64,000 nt of DNA from Gammaproteobacteria bacterium (GCA_028819075.1 JAPPMM010000059.1:1-64000); one strand, 5' to 3'; shown: positions 30,688-39,535, counted from the first letter of the stretch. The notes: generated by a model not told the origin, from the sequence alone. Numbers and translations are program-made.

Positions 30688-32588
30688 CAGCGGATGCCGG
30701 GCTCCCGCTCCGCCATCCTGGCGATCAGCCGGTTTCGCGGCATGCGCTCGATGAGAGCCCTGTGTCTCGTCTCCTCCAGATCCTCCCGCAAACTCGCCCG
30801 CAGCGCGTCGCCGGCTTGCCCGGTGAAACCGGTCACACCCGTCACAGCGGCCGCCCCATCGCGTCCGATGCATTCCTTCAGGTTGACGGTGCCGCCCGTG
30901 GACGTGCGTTGTGGATTCACCCGTAAATTCCAGAGGAGTCCCCACAGCCGCCATGTCGCCGGGATGCAGCCGGAGAAATAGTTTCGGCGGACGTCGCCGG
31001 CGGGGAGCAGGGGCGGCGAGCCTGTCAACTCGTTACCTGCAAGGGAGATGAAGCTCTCGACCTCGTAGAGCGAAAGGCTATCGAGTTCGGCCGGTGCCGG
31101 GCCCGAGAAGCGGTTGTTGTCCGCGAACAGGAAAGCCAGGGGGTATCGGTCACTGTCCCAGTCATGCAGGAATGCCGACCGCACGAACTCCCCCGATATC
31201 GGACCCGACAGGTCGTTGTCGTCCAGCCACAGGACTTCCAGCACCTCCAGGTCGCCCAGCTCCGGCGGGATCGAACCGGTCAATTGATTGTCCTGCAGTT
31301 CCAACGCCCTGAGGCTGTCGAGCTGGCCCAACTCCGGCGGAATCGAGCCCGTCAGCCGATTGCCGGAAAGGGACAGGTCCATCAGCCTGGACAGCTCGCC
31401 CAGCTCCGGCGGGATCGACCCCGCGATTTCGTTGTCGTTGAGGAGCAGGAACCTGAGATTGTCGATGTCGGTCAGCTCTGGCGGGAGCTCGGTCAATTCG
31501 TTGTGGGCGAGGGTGAGGAACTGGAGGTTGGCGAGGCCGCCAAGTTCCGATGGGACGTCAGCCAGGTTGTTTCCCGAAAGGTACAGCACTTCGAGATTGC
31601 CCAGGTTGCCAAGTTCCGACGGGACGCTGGTCAACTTGAGATCTTCGAGGGTCAGTACCACGAGGTTGTCCAGGTCGCCAAGTTCCGGTGGGATGGAACC
31701 CGTCAGTTGATTCGCGCCCAGCCACAAGGCCAAGAGGCCATCCAGTCCGCCGAGTGCCGATGGGATCGATCCTGTCAACTGATTATGGCTTAGCGCCAAC
31801 GCCTCGAGGTTGGCCAGTTCGGCGAGTTCGACAGGGATCGATCCCGTCAACTGATTCCCGGCCAGCATCAACTCCTCGAGATTGGCCAGCTCGCCGAGTT
31901 CGGCGGGGATCGATCCCGTCAGTTGGTTCGAGACCAGGTACAACGAAGCGAGATTGCCGAGATCGCCCAGCTCCGGCGGAATTGAACCCGTCAGCCTGTT
32001 CTCATCGAGATCCAGGACTTCGAGGCTGGACAGGTCGCCGAGTTCCGCCGGGATCGACCCCGTCAGTTGGTTTGCCCAGAGATTCAGCCAGAGAAGGCTG
32101 GAAAGGTTGCCGAGCTCCGCCGGGATCGACCCCGTCAGCCGGTTGAAAGAGAGGTCCAGGTCCTCCAGGTTGCCCAGACCGCCCAGTTCTCCCGGGATTG
32201 AACCGGTCAACCGGTTTTCGGGGAGTTGCAGCTCCACCAGTTTGGTCAGGCTCCCGAGTTCCGGCGGAATCGACCCGGACAGGTTGTTGTAAGGCAGCCA
32301 CAAGGCCTGCACCCGGCCGGCCGTGTCCACGCCGACGCCTTCCCAGTCGGCGATCGACGGTTCGGACATCCAGCCGCCCTGGTAATCCCAGTCCGGACCT
32401 CCGGTGGCGTGATAGAAGACCTCGAGGATTTCACGGTCTGTCAGCGTATCGGTCACCGCATTCCGAGCCTGCGCCTCGGCGTAAGGCGCGGCTTCAGCAA
32501 TGGGTGCCACTACCTCTGCGGCGTCTGAAGTGCAGGTCCCAGACACGAGGCACGCCAATGCCACACTGGGCCAGAAGCGTTTCAACAT
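30687..32588 (-). CDS. Secreted plant-type leucine-rich-repeat protein
   Basis: The 633-residue product has a signal sequence and a short helical cap (LTDREILEVFYHATGGPDW), which often precedes LRRs in bacterial and plant proteins. About 15 repeats of ~24 residues follow, of the plant-specific consensus LxxLxLxxNxLTGSIPxELGxLxx. The C-terminal ~90 residues form a cap without repeats. Such proteins in environmental bacteria are extracellular and probably bind other proteins or surfaces. It is the first gene of the five-gene exported-protein run and is coupled to the beta/gamma-crystallin lipoprotein. Confidence 0.85.
   Translation of the reverse strand: MLKRFWPSVALACLVSGTCTSDAAEVVAPIAEAAPYAEAQARNAVTDTLTDREILEVFYHATGGPDWDYQGGWMSEPSIADWEGVGVDTAGRVQALWLPYNNLSGSIPPELGSLTKLVELQLPENRLTGSIPGELGGLGNLEDLDLSFNRLTGSIPAELGNLSSLLWLNLWANQLTGSIPAELGDLSSLEVLDLDENRLTGSIPPELGDLGNLASLYLVSNQLTGSIPAELGELANLEELMLAGNQLTGSIPVELAELANLEALALSHNQLTGSIPSALGGLDGLLALWLGANQLTGSIPPELGDLDNLVVLTLEDLKLTSVPSELGNLGNLEVLYLSGNNLADVPSELGGLANLQFLTLAHNELTELPPELTDIDNLRFLLLNDNEIAGSIPPELGELSRLMDLSLSGNRLTGSIPPELGQLDSLRALELQDNQLTGSIPPELGDLEVLEVLWLDDNDLSGPISGEFVRSAFLHDWDSDRYPLAFLFADNNRFSGPAPAELDSLSLYEVESFISLAGNELTGSPPLLPAGDVRRNYFSGCIPATWRLWGLLWNLRVNPQRTSTGGTVNLKECIGRDGAAAVTGVTGFTGQAGDALRASLREDLEETRHRALIERMPRNRLIARMAEREPGIR
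31240..32290 (-). repeat. Tandem 72-bp DNA repeats encoding the LRR array
   Basis: The LRR coding region repeats at DNA level roughly every 72 bp (for example GGGATCGATCCCGTCAACTG variants). Several adjacent units are almost identical, so unequal crossing-over could change repeat number. Confidence 0.6.
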
Positions 32589-32668
32589 TGGTCAGCCTCC
32601 GTCATTCACTTTCGCCCCTGCGGCGACCTGCCTGACGCGATCATAGTATCACGGTGCCCTTGCTTCAA

Positions 32669-32685
32669 CGATCAATACATGATCG
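32669..32685. promoter_or_regulatory. Palindrome upstream of the LRR operon
   Basis: CGATCA (32669-32674) and TGATCG (32680-32685) are perfect inverted arms around ATACA, 81-97 bp before the LRR start. It could be an operator. Confidence 0.3.
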
Positions 32686-32761
32686 ACAGGATTCCAACGG
32701 TTACCATACAGAGACTTCACCGGGACGCGCCAAGGATGAGGATGTGGAGTTGGCATGCGCA

Positions 32762-32789
32762 CGGGTATCCCCTCTTCAGGGGACACCCG
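32762..32789 (-). terminator. Strong hairpin downstream of the LuxR gene
   Basis: CGGGT-A-TCCCCT, loop CTTC, AGGGGA-C-ACCCG forms an 11-bp stem with one mismatch, ~45 nt past the LuxR stop. No U-tract follows on the minus strand, so it is a terminator candidate rather than a certain one. Confidence 0.4.
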
Positions 32790-32833
32790 GGAATGGGAGG
32801 GAATGCTGGCGCGTCCGAAACGAGGGTTTCCCG

Positions 32834-33985
32834 TTACCGGGTTGACCCTCGCAGGATTTCCAGCGACATGACCCTCCGCACCAACTCGGTCTGCTTGCGA
32901 ATCCCCAGCTTGCGGTAGACCCGCTTGAGGTGGGTCTTGACCGTGCTCTCCGCGCAGCCCAGCGAAGCCGCAATGCCGGGTACCGTCCGGCCCGCCGCGA
33001 CCGCCACCGCCACGCGGCTCTCCATGGGAGTCAATCCGAAGAGCTTTGCCACCAGGCCCGGATCGACCCGGGGTCGGCGCGCTGGGTCCACGACGAGCAC
33101 CAGTGCCCCGACCTCGCCCGCACGACGATCCACACCCATGCGCCGTGCGGGATGGATTTCAAGGATCAACGGCGTTCGATCCTTCCTGCGCGTGATCCCC
33201 ATGGAACCCCCGACGCCCGGAACACCGGACCGGGGCAGCGCCTGGGCCAGCAGGCGCTGAAGCTCTTCGTTTTCCCCTCGGTGCCCGCAGCTTAGTACAC
33301 CTTCCGCATCACGGAGCCCATCGCGCTCGACGAGGATGCCCCTGGCGCGGTCGTTCGCCTCCACGATGCGTCCATGGCGATCCAGCTGGATCGATCCCAC
33401 CCGCCCGTTCTCGAGCAGTCCGGCCAGCGACGCGGCCAACGCCCCGGCATCCGCTATCGCACGGCGAACACGCGCGGCCTGGCGTATGTGAGGCGCGAGG
33501 AGCCGGATGACCCGGACCTGATCGTGCCCCCATCCTTCCCGCGCGGTAGAGTTTCCGCAGGACCAGACGATCGCCGATCCGTCCAACCCGTGCATTGCGG
33601 TGAAGAACCCGTTCTGCGTGCTGTTGGCCACGCGGAACTCATTGTATGCAGCGGATGTCTTCATCTCCTGGTCGGTGTAGAGATCCGACTTCCAGGCCAG
33701 CTCTCCATCGTCCAGTCCGGCGAGCCGTGGAATCGCTTCATCCCGCCAGTAGTAGTCGCGATAATACAGCTGGCGCAGATCGTCCCGTGATTCCGCCCCC
33801 ACATAGAACCGGGACAGAAGAAGCTCGGGCTCACCCCCGGGACCCATGTCCAGGTGCGTAATGCTCTGGCCGGTCGTCCGGATCAAGTCGTTCATCGCGG
33901 CAGCTGCGGAAGCCCAGCTGACGCCTCCAAGCGCCGCCTCGTACAGATGCTCCACGACCCGCCCGAACCTGTCCGCTCCGACCAT
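32834..33985 (-). CDS. LuxR-family transcriptional regulator
   Basis: The 383-residue product ends in a LuxR/NarL helix-turn-helix (FGLTPMESRVAVAVAAGRTVPGIAASLGCAESTVKTHLKRVYRKLGIRKQTELVRRV). The N-terminal ~200 residues form an unassigned sensor region. A PAS-like segment follows near GSIQLDRHGRIVEANDRARGIL. No receiver domain with the usual phosphorylatable Asp is visible, so a small-molecule or unknown signal is more likely than a two-component input. The start at ATG 33985 is preferred; the frame is open further upstream but without a binding site. It is divergent from the DUF819 permease gene, its best candidate target. Confidence 0.85.
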   Translation of the reverse strand: MVGADRFGRVVEHLYEAALGGVSWASAAAAMNDLIRTTGQSITHLDMGPGGEPELLLSRFYVGAESRDDLRQLYYRDYYWRDEAIPRLAGLDDGELAWKSDLYTDQEMKTSAAYNEFRVANSTQNGFFTAMHGLDGSAIVWSCGNSTAREGWGHDQVRVIRLLAPHIRQAARVRRAIADAGALAASLAGLLENGRVGSIQLDRHGRIVEANDRARGILVERDGLRDAEGVLSCGHRGENEELQRLLAQALPRSGVPGVGGSMGITRRKDRTPLILEIHPARRMGVDRRAGEVGALVLVVDPARRPRVDPGLVAKLFGLTPMESRVAVAVAAGRTVPGIAASLGCAESTVKTHLKRVYRKLGIRKQTELVRRVMSLEILRGSTR

Positions 33986-34413
33986 GCTCTCTACTCGTTT
34001 CGGTTGCTGCCGACCGGCCACGCCCAAGCCTGCCCGGAGATGACCATGACCGCCACCGATACGTCGCCGATCGCCATATTTTGCGATTGACTCGCGACTC
34101 TTGGCTTGTGTTCGTGATACTACCGTGATCGCCGAACAACCTGCAAGCGCGACCGACGGGCCCGGACCTCCCCGGCGCGCCGTTCCGGACCTGCCATCCT
34201 CGGAATCGAGGGACTTGCAGCACCACCGCGGGCGGATCGGGGCAGGCATCGCGCGTTCGACGTGACGCGGGCATGGGCCCGCCGGCCACTTGTGCTTCAT
34301 GCTGCCGTCGTGGCAAGGTGCTGCACCGGCCTCGTCCGCGGACATCGACAGTACGCTGATATCTACTGGTATCATAACTGACAAATACTGACATCTTCAT
34401 GGGAGCAGAACGC
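33986..34413. promoter_or_regulatory. Divergent promoter region of the LuxR and DUF819 genes
   Basis: No gene is visible. Close to the DUF819 start the sequence becomes AT-rich and holds inverted arms TGATA (34357-34361) and TATCA (34370-34374), then a direct repeat ACTGACA (34377-34383 and 34387-34393). These are candidate binding sites for the divergent regulator. Confidence 0.4.
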
Positions 34414-35607
34414 ATGGGTCAGGAAACCACGGCACTCATCACCGACCCGATGGGGGTATTCGCCTTCCTGGCCGCCATCGTGGCCCTGGTCTTCTGGGTC
34501 TCGGAGCTGCCCCGCTTTCGCAAGGTGTTCGAGGTCGTTCCGCCCGTCATCTACGTCTACTTCCTGCCCATGCTGGCCACGACCGCCGGGATCACGCCCG
34601 CAGAATCCCCGCTTTATGGCTGGACGGTGCCGTACCTGCTCCTGTTCGCGCTCCTGCTGCTGATGGTCTCGGTGGATCTGGGGAGCGTCTTGAAGCTCGG
34701 AGGGACGGCGCTCTTCATGGTCGCGGCCGGCACGGTCGGCATCATTATCGGAGGCCCGATTTCGCTCCTGTTGTTCAGGGACATGCTGCCCCCGGACGCG
34801 TGGACCGGCTTCGCCGCGCTCTCGGGAAGCTGGATCGGAGGGACGGCCAACATGGTGGCCATCGCCGAGAGCGTGGGGACGTCACCCGACGCCATGGGGC
34901 CGGCGATCGTGGTCGACACCGTGGTCGGATACGGATGGATGGGGGTGCTGATCGCGATGGTCGGGCTGCAGGGCCGTTTCGACGAGCGCACGCGCGCCCG
35001 CACCGGCGCCATAGAGGAGACCAACCGGCGCCTGGAGGCCATCAACCGGGAGCGGCGCCCGATGTCGCTGCGCCACGCGGTGGTCATGATCGGGTTCGGG
35101 ATGGCGTGCGCGGTGGGCGCCCGGCAGCTCGGCGCGATGCTCCCAGCCGTCGGCGATCCCACCATCATCAGCAGCACCACCTGGGCGATCCTGATCGTCG
35201 TGACCGGCGGGCTGATCCTGTCGTTCACGCGGCTGAGGGAGCTCGAGACCGTGGGGGCGTCACATCTGGGCTACACGGCGCTCTACCTGCTGCTGGCGGG
35301 GATCGGGGCCCAGGCCGACCTGAGGGCGGTGCTCGACACTCCTGTCTACCTCGCGGCGGGAGCCGTCTGGATCGCGATTCACCTGGTTGTCCTGCTGATC
35401 GCTGCCCGCATCGTGCGCGCGCCATTGTTCTTCGTGGCCACCGGAAGCATGGCCAACGTCGGGGGGGCGGCGTCCGCGCCGGTGGTCGCGGGGGTGTATC
35501 ACCGGGCCATGGCCCCGATCGGGCTGCTCATGGCCGTCGCGGGCTACATCCTGGGGATCTACGGGGCGCTCGCGTGCGCGTGGCTGCTGGGTCAGGTGGG
35601 GGGTTGA
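34414..35607 (+). CDS. DUF819 family membrane permease
   Basis: The 397-residue protein has about ten hydrophobic segments and the DUF819 (YjcL-like) hallmarks: the opening FWVSELPRFRKVFEVVPPVIYVYFLPM, SGSWIGGTANMVAIAESV, and MANVGGAASAPVVAGVYH. DUF819 proteins are thought to transport small organic solutes, but the substrate is not known. The ATG at 34414 follows GGGAG with good spacing; an ATG five codons upstream has no binding site. The divergent LuxR gene likely controls it. Confidence 0.85.
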   Translation: MGQETTALITDPMGVFAFLAAIVALVFWVSELPRFRKVFEVVPPVIYVYFLPMLATTAGITPAESPLYGWTVPYLLLFALLLLMVSVDLGSVLKLGGTALFMVAAGTVGIIIGGPISLLLFRDMLPPDAWTGFAALSGSWIGGTANMVAIAESVGTSPDAMGPAIVVDTVVGYGWMGVLIAMVGLQGRFDERTRARTGAIEETNRRLEAINRERRPMSLRHAVVMIGFGMACAVGARQLGAMLPAVGDPTIISSTTWAILIVVTGGLILSFTRLRELETVGASHLGYTALYLLLAGIGAQADLRAVLDTPVYLAAGAVWIAIHLVVLLIAARIVRAPLFFVATGSMANVGGAASAPVVAGVYHRAMAPIGLLMAVAGYILGIYGALACAWLLGQVGG

Positions 35608-35711
35608 GACGGATGGGCGGGCGGCAGGGCGGACGTGCGCACGAGGCGGTGGCGGGCCGGAGGTCGGCGGGCTGGGTTGGCTTGCCGCGGACGGTCGCTG
35701 ACACGGAAGCG

Positions 35712-36446
35712 ATGGCCGCGATTCGCGCGGTCTCGATGCACATGGCGAAGGCGGCCGCGGGCTCGATTGTCGCGCTTCGGCCCGCGAGGCTCTTCCCCGG
35801 CATGTTTCTGCTCCTCCTCGCTGCCGGCTGCTCCCCAGCCCCGGCCGACCCCGACCCGGTCCTGCTGGAGGCTGTGGATTGGTACACAGGTGTGGCGGGT
35901 AGCGTAGACGATGCCCGCGCCCGTGAACTCCTCGAGCAGGCGGTCGACCGCGGGGGCGTGCTCTCCATGATGTGGCTGGCGCGCGTCCATTCCACCGGGC
36001 GGATGGGCTTCCCCCACGACGAGGAGCGGGCGCGCTCAATCGCCGCGGAGGTCATCGACGAGGTGGAGCGCGCGGCCGAATCGGGCGTGCTGGAGGCCGT
36101 CTTCCTGATGGGCACCGCCTACGACGAGGGGCTGGGCCAACCGGTCGATCCGGTGCAGGCAGCGGCCTGGCACCGCCGCGCCGCCGAGCGGGGGCACGTG
36201 CTGGGAGCGCACAACCTGGGGAATCAGTACGCGGCCGGGCGGGGTGTGCAGGAAGACCACGGGCTGGCGGCGGAGTGGTGGCTGCGCGCCGCCGAGCGGG
36301 GAGACGCCATCACGCAGCTCCGGCTCGGCGAGGCCTACGAGGCCGGGCGGGGCGTGCCGCTTGACCTGGAGCGGGCGCGGGAGTGGTACGGGCGGGCGGC
36401 CGCGGCGGGCAACGCGCAGGCTCGGGAGGCGCTGGAGACGCTTTAG
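35712..36446 (+). CDS. Sel1-repeat lipoprotein
   Basis: The 244-residue product has a lipobox (LLLLAAGC). It then has at least four Sel1-like (SLR) units: ARELLEQAVDRGGVLSMMWLARV, AAAWHRRAAERGHVLGAHNLG, AAEWWLRAAERGDAITQLRLGEA and AREWYGRAAAAGNAQAREALE. Sel1 repeats mediate protein-protein contacts, often in envelope biogenesis or signalling. The start is uncertain: ATG codons 8 and 10 residues later are alternatives. The stop overlaps the convergent zinc-ribbon paralogue. Confidence 0.75.
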   Translation: MAAIRAVSMHMAKAAAGSIVALRPARLFPGMFLLLLAAGCSPAPADPDPVLLEAVDWYTGVAGSVDDARARELLEQAVDRGGVLSMMWLARVHSTGRMGFPHDEERARSIAAEVIDEVERAAESGVLEAVFLMGTAYDEGLGQPVDPVQAAAWHRRAAERGHVLGAHNLGNQYAAGRGVQEDHGLAAEWWLRAAERGDAITQLRLGEAYEAGRGVPLDLERAREWYGRAAAAGNAQAREALETL

Positions 36447-37453
36447 CCGTCTCGGCGATATCGGTCGAGGAACGCGTCCGTTCCGGCGGGCAGGAAGAGA
36501 TTGTCCGAAATCGCAGCGATCTCTTCGGCCTCTTTCCACGCTCGTTCAAGGATCCACAGTTCCCCTTGGAGGGCCCGGCGTTCCTGCTCTTCGTGAAGCG
36601 CCATCTCCAGCGCGAGCGTTGTGTGCTTCTCGAGTGCGCTCAACTGCACTCCGGCGGGTGAATATCGATACTGTAGAAGGTGGGCGAGGCTTCGAACGAT
36701 TCTATCCGGCTGCCCGGCGCGTTCGATCCTTGTCACGGCAGCCTGCACCGTCTTCCGGGAACCCCCGTCGGCATTGACCCGCGGCAGGATGGCATGGAGT
36801 ACCCGGACGGCGTCCTCGCCCTCGAACCTCTCCTGCTTTCCGCCAACAAGCCCCTTGGCCTTCACTTCGACACTGAAGTCGGATTCGCCCCCCGACGGAC
36901 GCAGGCGAGCCCAAAGAGCGCGGAAGCGGTTCATCCACCGAAGTCGCCCGTCCTCCGGGCGAAAGAAGACCGACGGGCGGAACATGTTCCACCCGTTGAT
37001 CGATTGGTAGATGAACGTCCCGAAGCCGATGCCCCCCAGCCCCGCCAGTGCTCCGCCCAGTACCATGCCGCCGGCTCCCGCAAGGAACGCCCCGGTTCCA
37101 ATAGCCACAGCACGCCGACGCCTCCGCCCGAACTGGTCTCCATATCGCCAAGCCGCAAACTCCGGCCGCAGCGGCTTTCCGATCCGAACCAGTTCCAGCC
37201 CTTCCGAATGCCGCGCCAGCCCGATGTTCTCTGTAGAAGTGCGGATCCTCGTGGCACGAAAGAGCTTCTCGCACGTTTCCACCGCCTCCCATCGCTCTTC
37301 CAGCGGAGTGAGGTTCCAGCGCTCGCAGCGGCGACACACCACCCATAGCCTTCCCTTCGCCGCGTCGAAGGCAAGGCGGCGACCGACGGGGAACTCCTCG
37401 ACGACCTTGTTCGTCCGGAGCGACTTGTTGCAGTACATGCATGTCGTGTACAC
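36443..37453 (-). CDS. Zinc-ribbon membrane protein, paralogue B
   Basis: The 336-residue product has the same layout as the protein at 25977-26975: CxxC (C5-M-Y-C8) and CRRC zinc-ribbon pairs, a strongly conserved first ~110 residues, a glycine-rich hydrophobic stretch, and a Glu-rich C-terminal helix. The central region is unrelated in sequence, suggesting relaxed or divergent specificity. The family is not named. Confidence 0.6.
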   Translation of the reverse strand: MYTTCMYCNKSLRTNKVVEEFPVGRRLAFDAAKGRLWVVCRRCERWNLTPLEERWEAVETCEKLFRATRIRTSTENIGLARHSEGLELVRIGKPLRPEFAAWRYGDQFGRRRRRAVAIGTGAFLAGAGGMVLGGALAGLGGIGFGTFIYQSINGWNMFRPSVFFRPEDGRLRWMNRFRALWARLRPSGGESDFSVEVKAKGLVGGKQERFEGEDAVRVLHAILPRVNADGGSRKTVQAAVTRIERAGQPDRIVRSLAHLLQYRYSPAGVQLSALEKHTTLALEMALHEEQERRALQGELWILERAWKEAEEIAAISDNLFLPAGTDAFLDRYRRDG

Positions 37454-37591
37454 GGCGTTCGCGGACGATTGGATTCAGAGGAGCAACTCGGCAGGTAATC
37501 ATATTCGCACATCGCATTCTGCAACGGCAACGGTCCCCACACACTCGACGGTTGACAGAATGACGGTTGCTTCGTCACTTTGCCCGTCAAT

Positions 37592-38761
37592 ATGACAATT
37601 CTACCGCGATTCCTCGCCGCTCCGCGCGGGAGCTTCTTCCTCTTCGGCCCACGCGGGACCGGCAAGACGACATGGTTGCGCGCGCAGTTTCCGGACGCGC
37701 TTGTAGTGGATCTCCTGCGCGCCGAAGAGTTCCGCCGATTCGCGGCTCGCCCGGAGCGATTGCGTGAATTGGTCCACGCTGTTCCACCCGGCGGAGATGT
37801 CGTGGTGGACGAGATCCAGCGCGTCCCCGAACTCCTGAACGTGGTGCACGAACTCATGGAGAGCGGGAAACGGTGGCGGTTCGTCCTAACGGGATCGAGC
37901 GCCCGGACGCTGCGCCGGGGAGGAGTCAACCTTCTCGCGGGACGCGCGATCCTGCGGACGATGCACCCCTTCATGGCGGGGGAACTCGGGGCCGGCTTCG
38001 ACCTGAGAGCCGCTCTTTCGCTGGGAACCGTACCCACCGTCCTCTCATCAAGCGATCCCGCGGGCGCGTTGTCCGCCTACGCATCCCTCTACGTGGAGCA
38101 GGAAGTGCGTGCCGAGGGGCTGGCTCGAGACGTGGGCAACTTCTCGCGGTTCCTCGAAGCCATCGCGTTCTCCCACGCGGCGACGCTCAACGTCAGCGAA
38201 GTAGCACGCGAATGCGAGACGAGCCGGTCCACCGTGTCGGGCTATGTCGAGTTGGTCGAAGATCTGCTGTTGGCGTTCCGCCTCCCCGTCTTTACCCGGC
38301 GCGCCAAGCGACGCCTCGTGGCGCACCCGCGCTTCTTCTACTTCGACTGCGGGGTCTTCCGCAGCCTGCGTCCCTCGGGTCCGCTCGACCGGCCCGAAGA
38401 GATCTCCGGCCCCGCCCTCGAGGGACTGGTCGCACAACACCTGCGCGCATGGCTGGCCTACTCGGAAACGGACGGCAGGCTCTACTACTGGCGTACCCGG
38501 GCGGGGGCCGAGGTCGATTTCGTCCTCTATGGAACTCCCGGCATCTGGGGCATCGACGTCATGAATGCCGACCGCATCCGTCCCGCCGATCTCAGGGGCC
38601 TCGGGGCCTTCGGCGACGAGTACCCCGAGGCCCGCCGGATTCTGCTCTACCGCGGCGAGCAGAGGCTGGTCAGAAACCGTGTGCTCTGTCTGCCTGTCGG
38701 TGAGTTTCTCGCGAAGCTGGATCCCGCCAGGGAACTGGAGGATGTCGTCGCGTCAGCGTAG
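37592..38761 (+). CDS. AAA ATPase with DUF4143 domain
   Basis: The 389-residue protein belongs to the widespread ATPase family with a C-terminal DUF4143. Walker A is FLFGPRGTGKTTW and Walker B is DVVVDEIQRVPELL. A GSSARTLRRGGVNLLAGR segment follows, then a winged helix (NVSEVARECETSRSTVSGYVELVEDL). The C-terminal DUF4143 region (YYWRTRAGAEVDFVL) resembles a PD-(D/E)xK nuclease fold; its biological role is unknown. The ATG at 37592 is taken although a TTG four codons earlier is possible. It ends convergently with the vapC-like gene, overlapping by 9 nt. Confidence 0.85.
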   Translation: MTILPRFLAAPRGSFFLFGPRGTGKTTWLRAQFPDALVVDLLRAEEFRRFAARPERLRELVHAVPPGGDVVVDEIQRVPELLNVVHELMESGKRWRFVLTGSSARTLRRGGVNLLAGRAILRTMHPFMAGELGAGFDLRAALSLGTVPTVLSSSDPAGALSAYASLYVEQEVRAEGLARDVGNFSRFLEAIAFSHAATLNVSEVARECETSRSTVSGYVELVEDLLLAFRLPVFTRRAKRRLVAHPRFFYFDCGVFRSLRPSGPLDRPEEISGPALEGLVAQHLRAWLAYSETDGRLYYWRTRAGAEVDFVLYGTPGIWGIDVMNADRIRPADLRGLGAFGDEYPEARRILLYRGEQRLVRNRVLCLPVGEFLAKLDPARELEDVVASA

Positions 38762-39169
38762 GTCCCGGGGCCAGATAGCCGGCCCGCCCTTCAGGTTGAC
38801 GGCTCCGAAGTCACGGAGATCCAGTGTCGCGATCGCCTCCGCTTCCAGCCGCTCCGCTACCGCCATGACGACCCCGTCGACCAGCCCGAGCGAGAGGCCG
38901 CCATAGGCGCGGTCGAGCTCCAGCGCCCTCCGCACGTCGGCCCAGCCACCCCATTCGACGGCGAAGCAGCCCTCCTCCAGGTCGGCCTGGAATGCCCTGT
39001 ACACAGCGGCGCCGAGTGCCCGGGGAATCATGTAATCCAACTCGGGGAGAATCGCCCACGGCAACACCCATCGTTCACGACAGGCATGAAACGCCTCCGC
39101 CAAAGCTCCGTGGGAACGGCTGCGCCGATCCAGAAGTCCCAGCAGGGCACTGGTGTCGGCCACGATCAC
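38753..39169 (-). CDS. vapC: PIN-domain toxin of VapC type
   Basis: The 138-residue product has the PIN acidic residues: Asp5 in MIVADTSAL, Glu in WAILPELDY, Asp in LGLVDGVVMAVAE and Asp in ATLDLRDFG. VapC toxins are Mg-dependent RNases cutting tRNA or rRNA. Its start overlaps the stop of the ribbon-helix-helix antitoxin by 4 nt (ATGA). Confidence 0.88.
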   Translation of the reverse strand: MIVADTSALLGLLDRRSRSHGALAEAFHACRERWVLPWAILPELDYMIPRALGAAVYRAFQADLEEGCFAVEWGGWADVRRALELDRAYGGLSLGLVDGVVMAVAERLEAEAIATLDLRDFGAVNLKGGPAIWPRDLR

Positions 39170-39483
39170 GGGGCCGGATCCCTCCTGGACTCAGGGTGCG
39201 GGCGGTGCTCTCCGGCCGGAGCGGCCCCGCTGTCCTCCGCGCCCGTGAGACCCTCTGCGCCGAAGCCGTCCATCATGTCCTCGTACCGCTCGGCCAGGTC
39301 GGCGACGCCGCTGTCTCCCATGCCGATCGACCGCGGCCATCGACGCTCGGTTGCCCGAGCCGCGTACTCGGCCACCGCCTCGCGAACCAGTTCCGCCGCC
39401 GAACGCCTCTGATCGGCCGCCAGTGACTTGAGCGTGCGGTAGTCGGCGGCATTCAGGTACACGGTCGTCTTGATGGTCTTCAT
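39166..39483 (-). CDS. Ribbon-helix-helix antitoxin paired with VapC
   Basis: The 105-residue product begins with the RHH fold (KTTVYLNAADYRTLKSLAADQRRSAAELVREAVAEYAAR). It ends in an acidic, Pro-rich tail likely to wrap the toxin. RHH antitoxins bind operators as dimers and repress their own operon. The start at 39483 lies just downstream of a perfect 21-bp palindrome. It overlaps the toxin gene by 4 nt. Confidence 0.85.
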   Translation of the reverse strand: MKTIKTTVYLNAADYRTLKSLAADQRRSAAELVREAVAEYAARATERRWPRSIGMGDSGVADLAERYEDMMDGFGAEGLTGAEDSGAAPAGEHRPHPESRRDPAP

Positions 39484-39492
39484 AAAGTATAT

Positions 39493-39513
39493 GGTATATG
39501 GTAACCATATACC
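39493..39513. promoter_or_regulatory. 21-bp palindromic operator of the vapBC-like operon
   Basis: GGTATATGGT-A-ACCATATACC has ten perfect base pairs on each side of one central base. It begins 10 bp upstream of the antitoxin start and is AT-rich against a GC-rich background. This is the expected layout for autorepression by an RHH dimer pair. Confidence 0.65.
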
Positions 39514-39535
39514 TGGCAACCGCTGCGGCCTGGCG

